The position numbers were made by a program, and so were the translations under genes. A stretch of 11,291 bases of DNA, taken from Dehalococcoidia bacterium (lineage in GTDB: Bacteria > Chloroflexota > Dehalococcoidia > SZUA-161). Shown here piece after piece: positions 1 through 6,796 of the stretch. The notes under the pieces were generated by a model. The model was not told where the DNA came from. It worked only from the letters and a program-made list of their open reading frames with translations, and did not search any database. Numbering within the stretch: the first letter of the stretch is position 1; each line of letters starts with the position of its first letter. Where the stretch lies: contig JACUUS010000064.1 of assembly GCA_014859215.1 (NCBI GenBank), forward strand, positions 1-11,291. Reading direction: 5' to 3'.

Positions 1-20
1 GTCCCGGCGGGACGCCTTTT
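1..20 (+). terminator. Possible rho-independent terminator, cut by the window edge
   Basis: The arms GTCCC and GGGAC enclose a 3-nt loop at the first bases of the window, followed by GCC and a TTTT run. If the three bases before the window were GGC, the stem would extend to eight pairs immediately followed by the T-run, a classic terminator for a plus-strand transcript entering from the left. The missing bases cannot be seen, and the same stretch is also covered by a leftward ORF, so this is tentative. Confidence 0.35.
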
Positions 21-196
21 GGGTTTGTTTTCAACCGGCGTGAGATTCTTCGCCCCGACACGTCGGGGCTCAAAGTGACTGGTTTACTGTCTTTGGGAGG
101 AGCTTGCGACGACACAATCTTGCCTGTACAAAGAACCGAATGTACGAACGCAGGCCCGCTAATGACCGGGAGATTGCCGCGTCGGCCCGATTTCAT
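1..196 (-). CDS. Hypothetical protein, partial, runs off the left edge
   Basis: An ATG at 194-196 is preceded by GAGGAGG on the minus strand (202-208) with a 5-nt gap, which is a very good ribosome binding site. The frame stays open for 65 codons to base 1. The peptide begins MKSGRRGNLPVISG and is rich in Ser, Pro, Arg and Lys. I see no domain, signal peptide or membrane segment and do not recognise it. It lies downstream of the nfn terminator, so it would be a separate transcription unit. The stretch also holds several inverted repeats, so the open frame may be chance over non-coding, possibly structured sequence. The start signal is the main support; confidence is low. Confidence 0.3.
   Translation of the reverse strand, partial: MKSGRRGNLPVISGPAFVHSVLCTGKIVSSQAPPKDSKPVTLSPDVSGRRISRRLKTNPKGVPPG
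52..69. repeat. Short palindrome (7-bp stem, 4-nt loop)
   Basis: GCCCCGA (52-58) pairs with TCGGGGC (63-69) around the loop CACG. No T-run follows on either side, so it is not an obvious terminator. It is one of several inverted repeats in the left 280 bases. Confidence 0.4.
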
Positions 197-229
197 CGCG
201 GCCTCCTCGCAAACACGTGCTTGTACAGG
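123..229. repeat. 9-bp inverted repeat enclosing smaller hairpins
   Basis: CCTGTACAA at 123-131 is perfectly complementary to TTGTACAGG at 221-229. Between them a second pair, GCCGCG (176-181) and CGCGGC (about 197-202), can form a hairpin, and a third short one is possible near 155-171. As RNA this could fold as a closed multi-branch element on either strand. I recognise no known RNA family here. The inner hairpin overlaps the start of the leftward ORF. Confidence 0.35.
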
Positions 230-243
230 GCCGGCGGATCGGG

Positions 244-280
244 AAAAGAAGCCCGGGAACGGCCCTTCCCGGGCTTTTAA
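244..280 (-). terminator. Rho-independent terminator of the fdh-nfn operon (bidirectional-looking)
   Basis: A perfect 11-bp stem is formed by 249-259 and 266-276 with a 6-nt loop. Reading leftward, the stem is followed by C and TTTT (complement of 244-248); reading rightward, it is followed by TT and AA. It lies about 110 bases after the nfnB stop codon, the expected place for the end of the leftward operon. It could also stop a rightward transcript. Confidence 0.8.
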
Positions 281-321
281 TACCACTCAGCAGCTGCCGC
301 CACTGCTCACTTCAACCTGAA

Positions 322-390
322 TCTGAGTCTGAGTCTTAATCTAAGTCCTCAGTCCTCAATCTCAGTCCTCAGTCCTCAATCTCAGTCCTA
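322..390. repeat. Tandem repeat tract reaching into the nfnB stop codon
   Basis: A 20-bp unit (agtcctcagtcctcaatctc) occurs twice without a mismatch at 344-363 and 364-383, followed by a partial third copy at 384-390 that contains the nfnB stop codon. More diverged copies of the same 7-bp core (ctgagtct, agtcctc) extend left to about 322. On the coding strand it reads as GAGGACT/GAGATT repeats. It sits between the gene end and the terminator, so it is transcribed in the 3' untranslated region. Slippage expansion is the simplest origin. Confidence 0.8.
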
Positions 391-1785
391 CTGCTGCTTC
401 AAATACGCATCCATCGATTCCGCGGCGCGTTTTCCCGCGCCCATGGCGCTGATCACCGTCGCGGAGCCCGTTACCACGTCTCCTCCGGCCCATACCCCGG
501 GCTTGGTCGTCTTCCCGGTCTCCGGGTCGGCTACCACGGTGCCCTTGTCGGTTGTGTCCAGCCCCTTCGTGGTCATCGGCACCAGCGGGTTGGGTGTGGT
601 GCCCAGTGCGACTACTACGGTGTCCACGTCCATGGTGAACTCGCTGCCCTTCTTGACTATCGGCCGGCGCCGCCCGCTGGCGTCGGGCTCTCCCAGCTCC
701 ATTTCTACGCATTCCATCGACTTGACCCAGCCCTTATCATCTCCCATGAACCTTACAGGGTTGGTAAGGAACTTGAACACCACGCCCTCTTCCTCGGCGT
801 TTTCGACTTCCTCCAGCCTGGCCGGCAACTCGGTCCTCGACCGGCGGTAGACGATTGTGACCTCCGAGGCGCCGAGCCTCAGCGCGCACCTGGCGGCGTC
901 CATGGCCACGTTCCCGCCCCCTATTACTGCCACCTTCTTGCCTTTCTTGATCGGGGTATCGTATTCGGGGAAAAGGTAGGCCTTCATCAGGTTGACCCTG
1001 GTCAGGAACTCGTTGGCGGAGTAGATACCGTTGTAGTTCTCGCCGGGGACCCTGAGGAACATGGGCAGGCCGGCCCCCGTGCCAAGGAACACCGCGTGGA
1101 AACCCGATTCGAGAAGCTCATCCACGGTGGAGATCTTGCCCATGACCGCGTCGAGCTTCACCTCGACGCCGAGCGACTTGACGTAGTCTACCTCGGCCTG
1201 GACGATGTTTTTCGGCATCCTGAACTCCGGTATACCGTACATGAGGACCCCTCCCGCAATGTGAAGGGCCTCGAAGATCGTGACTTTGTGGCCCCGCCTG
1301 GCGAGATCGGCGGCCACGGTAAGGCCCGCCGGGCCGGAGCCGACAACGGCAACCTTCTTGCCCGTGGGCGGCGCGATCTCCGGCGTATTCTGGGAATTGT
1401 GTAGAAGCTCCCAGTCGGCCACATAGCGTTCCAGCCGTCCTATGGCGATTGGCGCACCTTTCTTGGCGAGGGTGCAGACCTCTTCGCACTGGGTCTCCTG
1501 CGGGCAGACCCGGCCGCAAATGCCGGGCAGCGCGTTCTTGGACTTCAGTATCCTTACGGCCTCGGGAAGGTTCTTATCGCGGAGGGCCGCTACGAACTCA
1601 GGGATATCAACCCCGACAGGACAGCCTTCCGTGCACGTCCGCTTCTTGCACTCGATGCAGCGTACAGCCTCGTCCAGCGCGTGCTTCTCCTCGTAACCCA
1701 GGGCTACTTCCCTGAAATTCTGGGCCCGCTCCTTCGGCCCCTGCTTGGGCATGGAAACACGGTTCAGGTTCAGTTCTTTTGGCAT
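388..1785 (-). CDS. nfnB: NfnB / GltD-like NADPH-dependent ferredoxin oxidoreductase, large subunit
   Basis: This is the large subunit of the cytoplasmic NADH-dependent reduced ferredoxin:NADP+ oxidoreductase (electron-bifurcating transhydrogenase), related to the small subunit of glutamate synthase. Numbered from the GTG at 1818, eight cysteines for two 4Fe-4S clusters lie at 54, 57, 62, 66 and 101, 105, 111, 115. The FAD site is GSGPAGL (160-166), the NADPH site GGGNVAMDAAR (300-310) with a YRR pair after it, and the second FAD motif is near 439-462 (AGGD). Length is typical (465 aa). I place the start at the ATG at 1785: AGGAG lies 9 nt upstream, and family members begin close to the MPKQGPKERAQNF segment. 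The GTG at 1818 has GGAG only 2 nt away. It follows nfnA by 41 nt. Without nfnA it would be called GltA or SudA; the neighbour makes Nfn the best call. Confidence 0.9.
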   Translation of the reverse strand: MPKELNLNRVSMPKQGPKERAQNFREVALGYEEKHALDEAVRCIECKKRTCTEGCPVGVDIPEFVAALRDKNLPEAVRILKSKNALPGICGRVCPQETQCEEVCTLAKKGAPIAIGRLERYVADWELLHNSQNTPEIAPPTGKKVAVVGSGPAGLTVAADLARRGHKVTIFEALHIAGGVLMYGIPEFRMPKNIVQAEVDYVKSLGVEVKLDAVMGKISTVDELLESGFHAVFLGTGAGLPMFLRVPGENYNGIYSANEFLTRVNLMKAYLFPEYDTPIKKGKKVAVIGGGNVAMDAARCALRLGASEVTIVYRRSRTELPARLEEVENAEEEGVVFKFLTNPVRFMGDDKGWVKSMECVEMELGEPDASGRRRPIVKKGSEFTMDVDTVVVALGTTPNPLVPMTTKGLDTTDKGTVVADPETGKTTKPGVWAGGDVVTGSATVISAMGAGKRAAESMDAYLKQQ

Positions 1786-1794
1786 TTGCTCTTG

Positions 1795-1799
1795 CTCCT
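1795..1799 (-). promoter_or_regulatory. Ribosome binding site deciding the nfnB start
   Basis: AGGAG on the minus strand lies 9 nt before the ATG at 1785. It falls inside the longer reading that begins at the GTG at 1818, which has no well-spaced site. This favours the 465-aa form. Confidence 0.65.
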
Positions 1800-1826
1800 G
1801 TCGCAAGTGTGCTGCCACAGCTCCAG

Positions 1827-2627
1827 CTACTGCTTTTCCTCGTCGAGGTAGGTGCGCTGGCGGGCCATCAACTCATCCCAGTCGACCTGGTGGCCGTCGA
1901 AATCAGGACCGTCGACGCATGTGAACCGGGTCACGTCTCCGATCGATACCCGGCAAACGCCGCACATGCCGGTGCCGTCTACCATGATCGGATTCAGGCT
2001 CACTATCGTTTTCACCCCGAACGGCTTGGTGGTCAGCGATGAGAACTTCATCATCACGGTGGGACCAATGGCTATGACGCGGGCGACCTTGTCCTTCCCT
2101 TCGAGGAGCTCCTTGAGCGGCAGGGTGACCACACCCTTGCGGCCGTAAGAGCCGTCGTCGGTTGTGACAATAAGCTCGTCGCTAAATTCTCGCAGCCTCT
2201 CTTCCCAGAAGACCAGGTTCTTGCTGCGAAAGCCCATTATGGAAATGACCCGGTTACCCGCTTCCTTCAGGGAGCGCGCGATAGGGACTATGGTGGCAAT
2301 GGCGAAGCCCCCGGCCACACAGACGACGGTGCCGTAGTTTTCTATATGGGTGGGTAAGCCGAGAGGCCCCGCGAAGTTGGCCAGGGAGTCGCCTGCTTTC
2401 AGCGTGGCGAGCTCGCGCGTGGTCTTCCCCACTTCCATGAAGACCACCGTGACGGTGCCTTTCTGGCGGTCCCAGTCAGCAATGGTCAGGGGAATTCGTT
2501 CCCCGGTTTCATCGGTCCGCAGAATGATAAACTGCCCCGCCTGCGCCTTACTGGCGACCTCCGGGGCAGCTATCTCGAATAGGTGTATTTCGGGAGTCAG
2601 GTCTTCTCTGACCAGGATGCGATACAC
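1827..2627 (-). CDS. nfnA: NfnA, NADH-binding small subunit of the bifurcating ferredoxin:NADP+ oxidoreductase
   Basis: This is the FAD- and 2Fe-2S-containing subunit that reacts with NADH in NfnAB; it is related to dihydroorotate dehydrogenase PyrK and sulfide dehydrogenase SudB. Residues about 1-95 form the FAD-binding barrel (GQFIILR at 31-37, ERIPLTIAD at 43-51). Residues about 97-210 form the NAD-binding Rossmann part (VVCVAGGFAIA at 101-111, IGPTVMM at 187-193). The C-terminal 2Fe-2S site is DGTGMCGVC...C, with Cys222, Cys225 and Cys237 and Asp217 nearby, and is followed by the family ending FDGHQVDWDEL. The length of 266 aa is close to usual. The start is a GTG, 29 nt after the formate dehydrogenase stop, with AGGAG only about 2 nt upstream; MYRIL aligns with the usual family start. 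It should pair with the downstream NfnB and might also dock on the NfnB-like module inside the formate dehydrogenase (inference). Confidence 0.92.
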   Translation of the reverse strand: MYRILVREDLTPEIHLFEIAAPEVASKAQAGQFIILRTDETGERIPLTIADWDRQKGTVTVVFMEVGKTTRELATLKAGDSLANFAGPLGLPTHIENYGTVVCVAGGFAIATIVPIARSLKEAGNRVISIMGFRSKNLVFWEERLREFSDELIVTTDDGSYGRKGVVTLPLKELLEGKDKVARVIAIGPTVMMKFSSLTTKPFGVKTIVSLNPIMVDGTGMCGVCRVSIGDVTRFTCVDGPDFDGHQVDWDELMARQRTYLDEEKQ

Positions 2628-2656
2628 CGCTCCTCGCTTTCTGAGGGCGGCACCGC

Positions 2657-5600
2657 TCAGGATATCTTATCAACCCTTACTGCACATACTTTGAACTCGG
2701 GTATCTTGCTTACCGGGTCCAAGGCGGGATTCGTGAGCAAATTGGTCGCGGATTCCGCAAAGTGAAAGGTCATAAAGATCATGCCTTTCGGTACCGTCCC
2801 TGTGATTTTTGCCTTTGCTTTTACTTTGCCTCGACGGGATGAAATCTGTACAATCTCGCCGTTGCTTACATCAAGGTCTCTGGCATCTTCGGGACTGATT
2901 TCGACCATCTCTTCGCCCTTGATCTGGTTCAGTCCTTTCGTCTTGCGCGTCATTGAGCCGGTATGGAACTGGTAGAGGCTGCGGCCGGTGGAGAGTAGAA
3001 GTGGATAGTCTTTGTCCGGCTGCTCTGCGGGCGCCTTGTACTCAAGCGGTGAGAACTTGCCCTTGCCGCGAACGAAGGTCTCACCATGGAGGTATTCGGT
3101 GCCGGGATGGTTCTCGAACGGGCACGGCCACTGCAGGCCGCCGTTGTCGAGCCTGTCATAGTTGACGCCGCCGTACGACGGCGAAAGGTCGCTTATCTCT
3201 TTCATTATCTCCGAGGGTTCGGAGTAACTGAAACCTTTCGCTCCCATACGCGCGGCGAGATCCGAGACTATCCTCCAGTCGGGACGGGAGTTGCCCACGG
3301 GACTCACCACTTGCCGGACGCGCTGAATGCGCCGTTCCGTATTGGTGAAGGTCCCGTCTTTCTCGGCAAAGCTCGCGGCGGGAAGGACTACGTCGGCGAG
3401 TTTTGCAGTTTCGGTAAGAAAAAGGTCCTGCACTACCAGGAATTCGAGCCTGTCAAGCGACTTCCCGATGTGGCCGGCATCCGGGTCGCTGAGCACGGGG
3501 TTCTCGCCGATAACGTACATTGCCTTGATCTTGCCTGCGTCTACTGCATGGAACATTTCCGTGAGCACCGTGCCGGGCTCGCCGGGCAGTGCGCATCCCC
3601 ATGCCGCCTCGAATTTCTCCCTCAATACGGGCGAAGCCACGGACTGGTAAGCAGTGAAGACGCCGGGCAGTGCGCCCATGTCACACGCGCCCTGCACGTT
3701 GTTCTGCCCGCGCAGCGGATTGACACCTGACGCGGGCTTCCCGATGTTGCCTGTCAGCATGGCCAGGTTCGCGATCGCCAGCACGTTATCGGTTCCATGC
3801 GAATGCTGGGTGATACCCATGCAATAGAGGATGGTCGTCGGTTTACTGGTGGCGTAAAGCCGGGCGGCCTTCGCTATGGTGGAAGCTGGAACATCGGTGA
3901 TTCTCGAGACTTCGCTGAGCCCAAAGGCCTTGAGGGAGTCCTTGAACTCGTGGAAGTTCTCGCACCGTTCTTCGATGAAGGCCCTGTCGTGCAGACCTTC
4001 ATCCAGTATCACACGTGCCATACCCATGAGCAGGGCCGTATCGGTGCCGGGCCGATGCCGAAGCCAGAAACTGGCCTTCTTGCACAGGTCGATTCTACGG
4101 GGATCAGCGACTATCAGATTACCCCCATTGTCCAGCGCCCGCTGTATCTGCACTGCTATTACCGGGTGGTCCTCTGTGGTGTTGGTGCCTATTGCGAAGA
4201 CGCACCGGGCCTCACCTATTTCCGCTATGGAATTAGTCATGGCGCCGCTTCCGAAGCTTGTGGCCAGACCGGCCACGGTGGGGGCGTGGCAGAGGCGTGC
4301 ACAGTGATCGATGTTGTTTGTATTCATCACCGCGCGGGTGAACTTCTGGAAGACGTAGTTATCCTCATTGGTGCACTTGGCCGAGGAGATTGCGGCGAAC
4401 TGGTTCCCCTTGTAGCGGGCGAGTCGAGAGGCGACCAGGTCAAGTGCTTCCTCCCAGCCGGCTTCCTCGAACTTCCCGTTTCTCTTGATAAGAGGCGAAG
4501 TCAAGCGGCTTTCATCCTGGACGAAATCCATCCCGAACTTGCCCTTTACACACGCCTGTCCACTGTTGGCGGGCCCCGCCTCATCCGGAGCAACCCTGAT
4601 AATCTTTTCGTCCTTTACCTCTATGTTGAGCTGGCAGCCTACCCCGCAGTAAGGGCATATCGTGGTCACCGTGCGTTGGGACGGCCCGGCCCATCTCACG
4701 CCGCGCTCGATAAGGGCGCCAACCGGGCATACATCGACACAGGCCCCGCAAAACTGGCAGCCTGCCTCTTTGAGCTCCTGGTCGGCGGGAGGCGCTATAA
4801 CGTTGCACTGGAGGCAGCGCACAGACTCGGCGGCTGCCACTCCGGGGGCCACCGCCATTTCCACCTCGTCGAAGCTCCTGATTCTCTCTTCAGGGTGCAG
4901 GTGGGAGAAAACGGCGGTCTTCTCCGCCGGCAAGCCGTTCATCAAGATCGGAATTTCGCCGGCAGGCACAAGTGACTCCGAGATATCGCCGGTGCCGCCA
5001 AGGTAGCGGTCGATAGACTCGGCGGCCTTCCTGCCCGCCGCGATAGCTTCAATGACCGTGGCGGGTCCGCTCACGCAGTCGCCGCCGCTGAACACCCCGG
5101 CGCGGGTCGTCCGCATCTCGCCGTCTACCTTGACCGCGTTCCCACGGCCAAGCTCCACCTGGAATCCTTCCGGGACGTGGGTGCGTTGCCCGATGGCGGA
5201 TACCAAGGTGTCCAGCTCGGTTGTGAACTCGCTCCCTTCAATGGGAACGGGCCGCCGTCTGCCGCTGGCGTCAGGCTCGCCGAGCTCCATACGGATGCAC
5301 TCCAGCTTGATCTTGCCGCCTTCGCGGACGATCTTCGAGGGAGCGGCCAGGTATATGATCTCGATGCCCTCTTCGAGGGCCGCGTCCACCTCCTCCGGGT
5401 TGGCGGGCATTTCGGCCCTGGTGCGCCTATAGAGTATGGTCACCTTTTTCGCCCCCAGGCGCAGGGAAACGCGTGCAGCGTCGATTGCTACGTTTCCGCC
5501 GCCGACGACCCCGACGGTCTCGCCGACGTTAATCCTTTCTCCAAGGTTTATGCGGCGGAGAAAGTCTGCGGACTCGATAACGCCGGGAAGGTCGTCGCCG

Positions 5601-6796
5601 TCGACGCCAAGGCGCATGCCTTCGTGAGCCCCAAGGCCCAGGAAGACGGCGCTAAACCCCTGGTCGAAAAGAGTATCGAGCGAGTCTACCCTGCTGTTGA
5701 GCCTGAGTTCGACGCCAAAGTTCTTAATGTCATCGATCTCACTGGCGAGGATGTCACGGGGCAGCCGGTACTCCGGGATTCCGACGCGCATCATGCCGCC
5801 CGCTTCAGGCAGGGCTTCGAACACGGTGGTCTCGTGGCCCTGCTTGGCGAGGTAGAATGCGGCGGTCAGACTGGCAGGTCCCGCTCCGACGACAGCGACC
5901 TTCTTACCTGTGGGCGGCAGCTTCCTGGACATGGCCTTCCACGAGCCATCCCCGTTGTCAGCGGCGAACCGCTTCATCATTCTTATGCTAAGCGGCTTAT
6001 CCACTTCGCGCCCGCGCTGGCAGGCTGTTTCACAGGGGTGAACGCATACCCGGCCCAGGGCGCCAGGGAAGGGGACCTTCTCCCTGATAACGGCTAGGGC
6101 GGCTGACGGCCTTCCCAGGGCGATGAGGCGTAGATACCGGGGGATGTCGATTCCAGCCGGACAGGCTTTGTGACAGGGATAGGCAAATTCGATGGCCCGG
6201 ACGCCTCTAATGTGATCGCAGACACGAACACAGCGCTGGCAGAGGATGCAAAAGTTGTTATCGCGAACGAAGAAGGGGCTGTCCTCGCGCACGGGGAGCT
6301 TCTTGGGGATATACTCGTGGGTCATCTCTTCGAGCCCTACAAAGTCCACCGCCCGCTGAAGATCGCACCTTCCGTTCTTCGCGCAGAGGATGCACTGGCT
6401 TTCGTCGACGCTGGCAAGCCGCAGGCACACATCTCCCGGCTTGCAGCGCACTCTTCGATGGCACGTAAGGCAGATGCTTGGGTGCCTGGCGAGAAGAATT
6501 CGCAGCATCTTACGACGCGATTCGTTCACTTCGGGCGTGTTATTATGCACGACCATCCCCGCAACCGCGGGCTCGCTGCAAGCGGTGACCGTGGCGGCCT
6601 TCCCCTCAATCTGGACCAGGCAGAGCAGGCAAGCGCTTGTAGGCGGCTCTAGATCCCGCAGGGCGCATAGATTGGGTATGTAAATGCCGGCATCTAGGGC
6701 CGCTTCCAGGATCTTCTTGCCTTTAGTCGTCTGGACCTTGACTCCGTCTATGGTCAGGGTGATGGTCTCGGCCTTGAGCAGCGTTTGAATTTCCAC
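2657..6796 (-). CDS. fdhA: Formate dehydrogenase alpha subunit with an embedded GltD/NfnB-type FAD-NAD(P)H module
   Basis: Catalyses formate/CO2 interconversion at a bis-pyranopterin Mo or W site in the cytoplasm; no signal peptide is seen. Residues are numbered from the GTG at 6805. Order: 2Fe-2S domain (about 12-95; Cys47, 59, 62, 76); His-Cys3 motif (His108, Cys112, 115, 121) followed by four further cysteines (127, 138, 141, 147); 4Fe-4S motif (186, 189, 192, 196); embedded oxidoreductase about 209-668 with its own cysteines (211, 215, 254, 258, 262), FAD site GAGPASL (307-313) and NAD(P)H site GGGNVAIDAAR (435-445); second 4Fe-4S motif (683, 686, 689, 693); catalytic domain 713-1382 with cluster cysteines 717, 720, 724, 752. 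The catalytic motif RLCH has Cys839 (codon TGC) where many relatives have selenocysteine, and His840. GQNNVQGACDMGALP (1033-1047) is formate-dehydrogenase specific. I prefer the GTG at 6796, with GAGGTG 6 nt upstream; the GTG at 6805 is part of that site. First gene of the fdhA-nfnA-nfnB operon. Ordinary alpha subunits of this type are about 900 aa. Confidence 0.92.
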   Translation of the reverse strand: MEIQTLLKAETITLTIDGVKVQTTKGKKILEAALDAGIYIPNLCALRDLEPPTSACLLCLVQIEGKAATVTACSEPAVAGMVVHNNTPEVNESRRKMLRILLARHPSICLTCHRRVRCKPGDVCLRLASVDESQCILCAKNGRCDLQRAVDFVGLEEMTHEYIPKKLPVREDSPFFVRDNNFCILCQRCVRVCDHIRGVRAIEFAYPCHKACPAGIDIPRYLRLIALGRPSAALAVIREKVPFPGALGRVCVHPCETACQRGREVDKPLSIRMMKRFAADNGDGSWKAMSRKLPPTGKKVAVVGAGPASLTAAFYLAKQGHETTVFEALPEAGGMMRVGIPEYRLPRDILASEIDDIKNFGVELRLNSRVDSLDTLFDQGFSAVFLGLGAHEGMRLGVDGDDLPGVIESADFLRRINLGERINVGETVGVVGGGNVAIDAARVSLRLGAKKVTILYRRTRAEMPANPEEVDAALEEGIEIIYLAAPSKIVREGGKIKLECIRMELGEPDASGRRRPVPIEGSEFTTELDTLVSAIGQRTHVPEGFQVELGRGNAVKVDGEMRTTRAGVFSGGDCVSGPATVIEAIAAGRKAAESIDRYLGGTGDISESLVPAGEIPILMNGLPAEKTAVFSHLHPEERIRSFDEVEMAVAPGVAAAESVRCLQCNVIAPPADQELKEAGCQFCGACVDVCPVGALIERGVRWAGPSQRTVTTICPYCGVGCQLNIEVKDEKIIRVAPDEAGPANSGQACVKGKFGMDFVQDESRLTSPLIKRNGKFEEAGWEEALDLVASRLARYKGNQFAAISSAKCTNEDNYVFQKFTRAVMNTNNIDHCARLCHAPTVAGLATSFGSGAMTNSIAEIGEARCVFAIGTNTTEDHPVIAVQIQRALDNGGNLIVADPRRIDLCKKASFWLRHRPGTDTALLMGMARVILDEGLHDRAFIEERCENFHEFKDSLKAFGLSEVSRITDVPASTIAKAARLYATSKPTTILYCMGITQHSHGTDNVLAIANLAMLTGNIGKPASGVNPLRGQNNVQGACDMGALPGVFTAYQSVASPVLREKFEAAWGCALPGEPGTVLTEMFHAVDAGKIKAMYVIGENPVLSDPDAGHIGKSLDRLEFLVVQDLFLTETAKLADVVLPAASFAEKDGTFTNTERRIQRVRQVVSPVGNSRPDWRIVSDLAARMGAKGFSYSEPSEIMKEISDLSPSYGGVNYDRLDNGGLQWPCPFENHPGTEYLHGETFVRGKGKFSPLEYKAPAEQPDKDYPLLLSTGRSLYQFHTGSMTRKTKGLNQIKGEEMVEISPEDARDLDVSNGEIVQISSRRGKVKAKAKITGTVPKGMIFMTFHFAESATNLLTNPALDPVSKIPEFKVCAVRVDKIS
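4289..4291 (-). other. Catalytic cysteine codon (TGC) at the selenocysteine position of formate dehydrogenase
   Basis: The codon for residue 839 in ARLCHAPTVAGL aligns with the selenocysteine of E. coli FdhF (ARVUHGPSVAGL). Here it is TGC, so the enzyme is a cysteine-type formate dehydrogenase and needs no selenocysteine insertion element. Confidence 0.9.
4802..6181 (-). other. Embedded GltD/NfnB-like module inside the formate dehydrogenase
   Basis: This approximate stretch encodes residues 209-668 of the fusion protein. It begins at YPCHKACPAGIDIP, the usual N-terminal cluster motif of GltD-type proteins. It runs through two dinucleotide-binding folds and ends with the segment FDEVEMAV...ESVRCLQC, typical of GltD-like proteins that carry an iron-sulfur tail. 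It is a paralogue of the nfnB product two genes downstream: both share MELGEPDASGRRRP and the pattern GGGNVA-DAAR-LRLGA-VTI-YRR. Compared with NfnB it lacks the leading CxxC pair at its own N terminus and has Leu250 where NfnB has Cys101. Confidence 0.85.

Noticed and set aside
75..320. Plus-strand ORF of 81 codons at the left edge
   Set aside because: It crosses the inverted repeats and the terminator, starts at 75 without a convincing ribosome binding site and resembles nothing known.
344..390. CRISPR-like array
   Set aside because: The units are directly adjacent, with no spacers, and built from a 7-bp core; this is a simple tandem repeat.
388..1785. Glutamate synthase small subunit (gltD) for ammonia assimilation
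   Set aside because: No large glutamate synthase subunit is present, and the gene directly follows nfnA, whose 2Fe-2S signature is typical of NfnA. The Nfn assignment explains both genes.
3797..4975. Long plus-strand ORF (392 codons) opposite fdhA
   Set aside because: It lies antisense to the catalytic part of formate dehydrogenase, whose motifs are unmistakable. The open frame comes from high G+C codon use and its protein has no recognisable features.
5177..6097. Plus-strand ORF of 306 codons opposite the embedded oxidoreductase module
   Set aside because: Shadow of a well-supported coding region; no ribosome binding site or domain seen.
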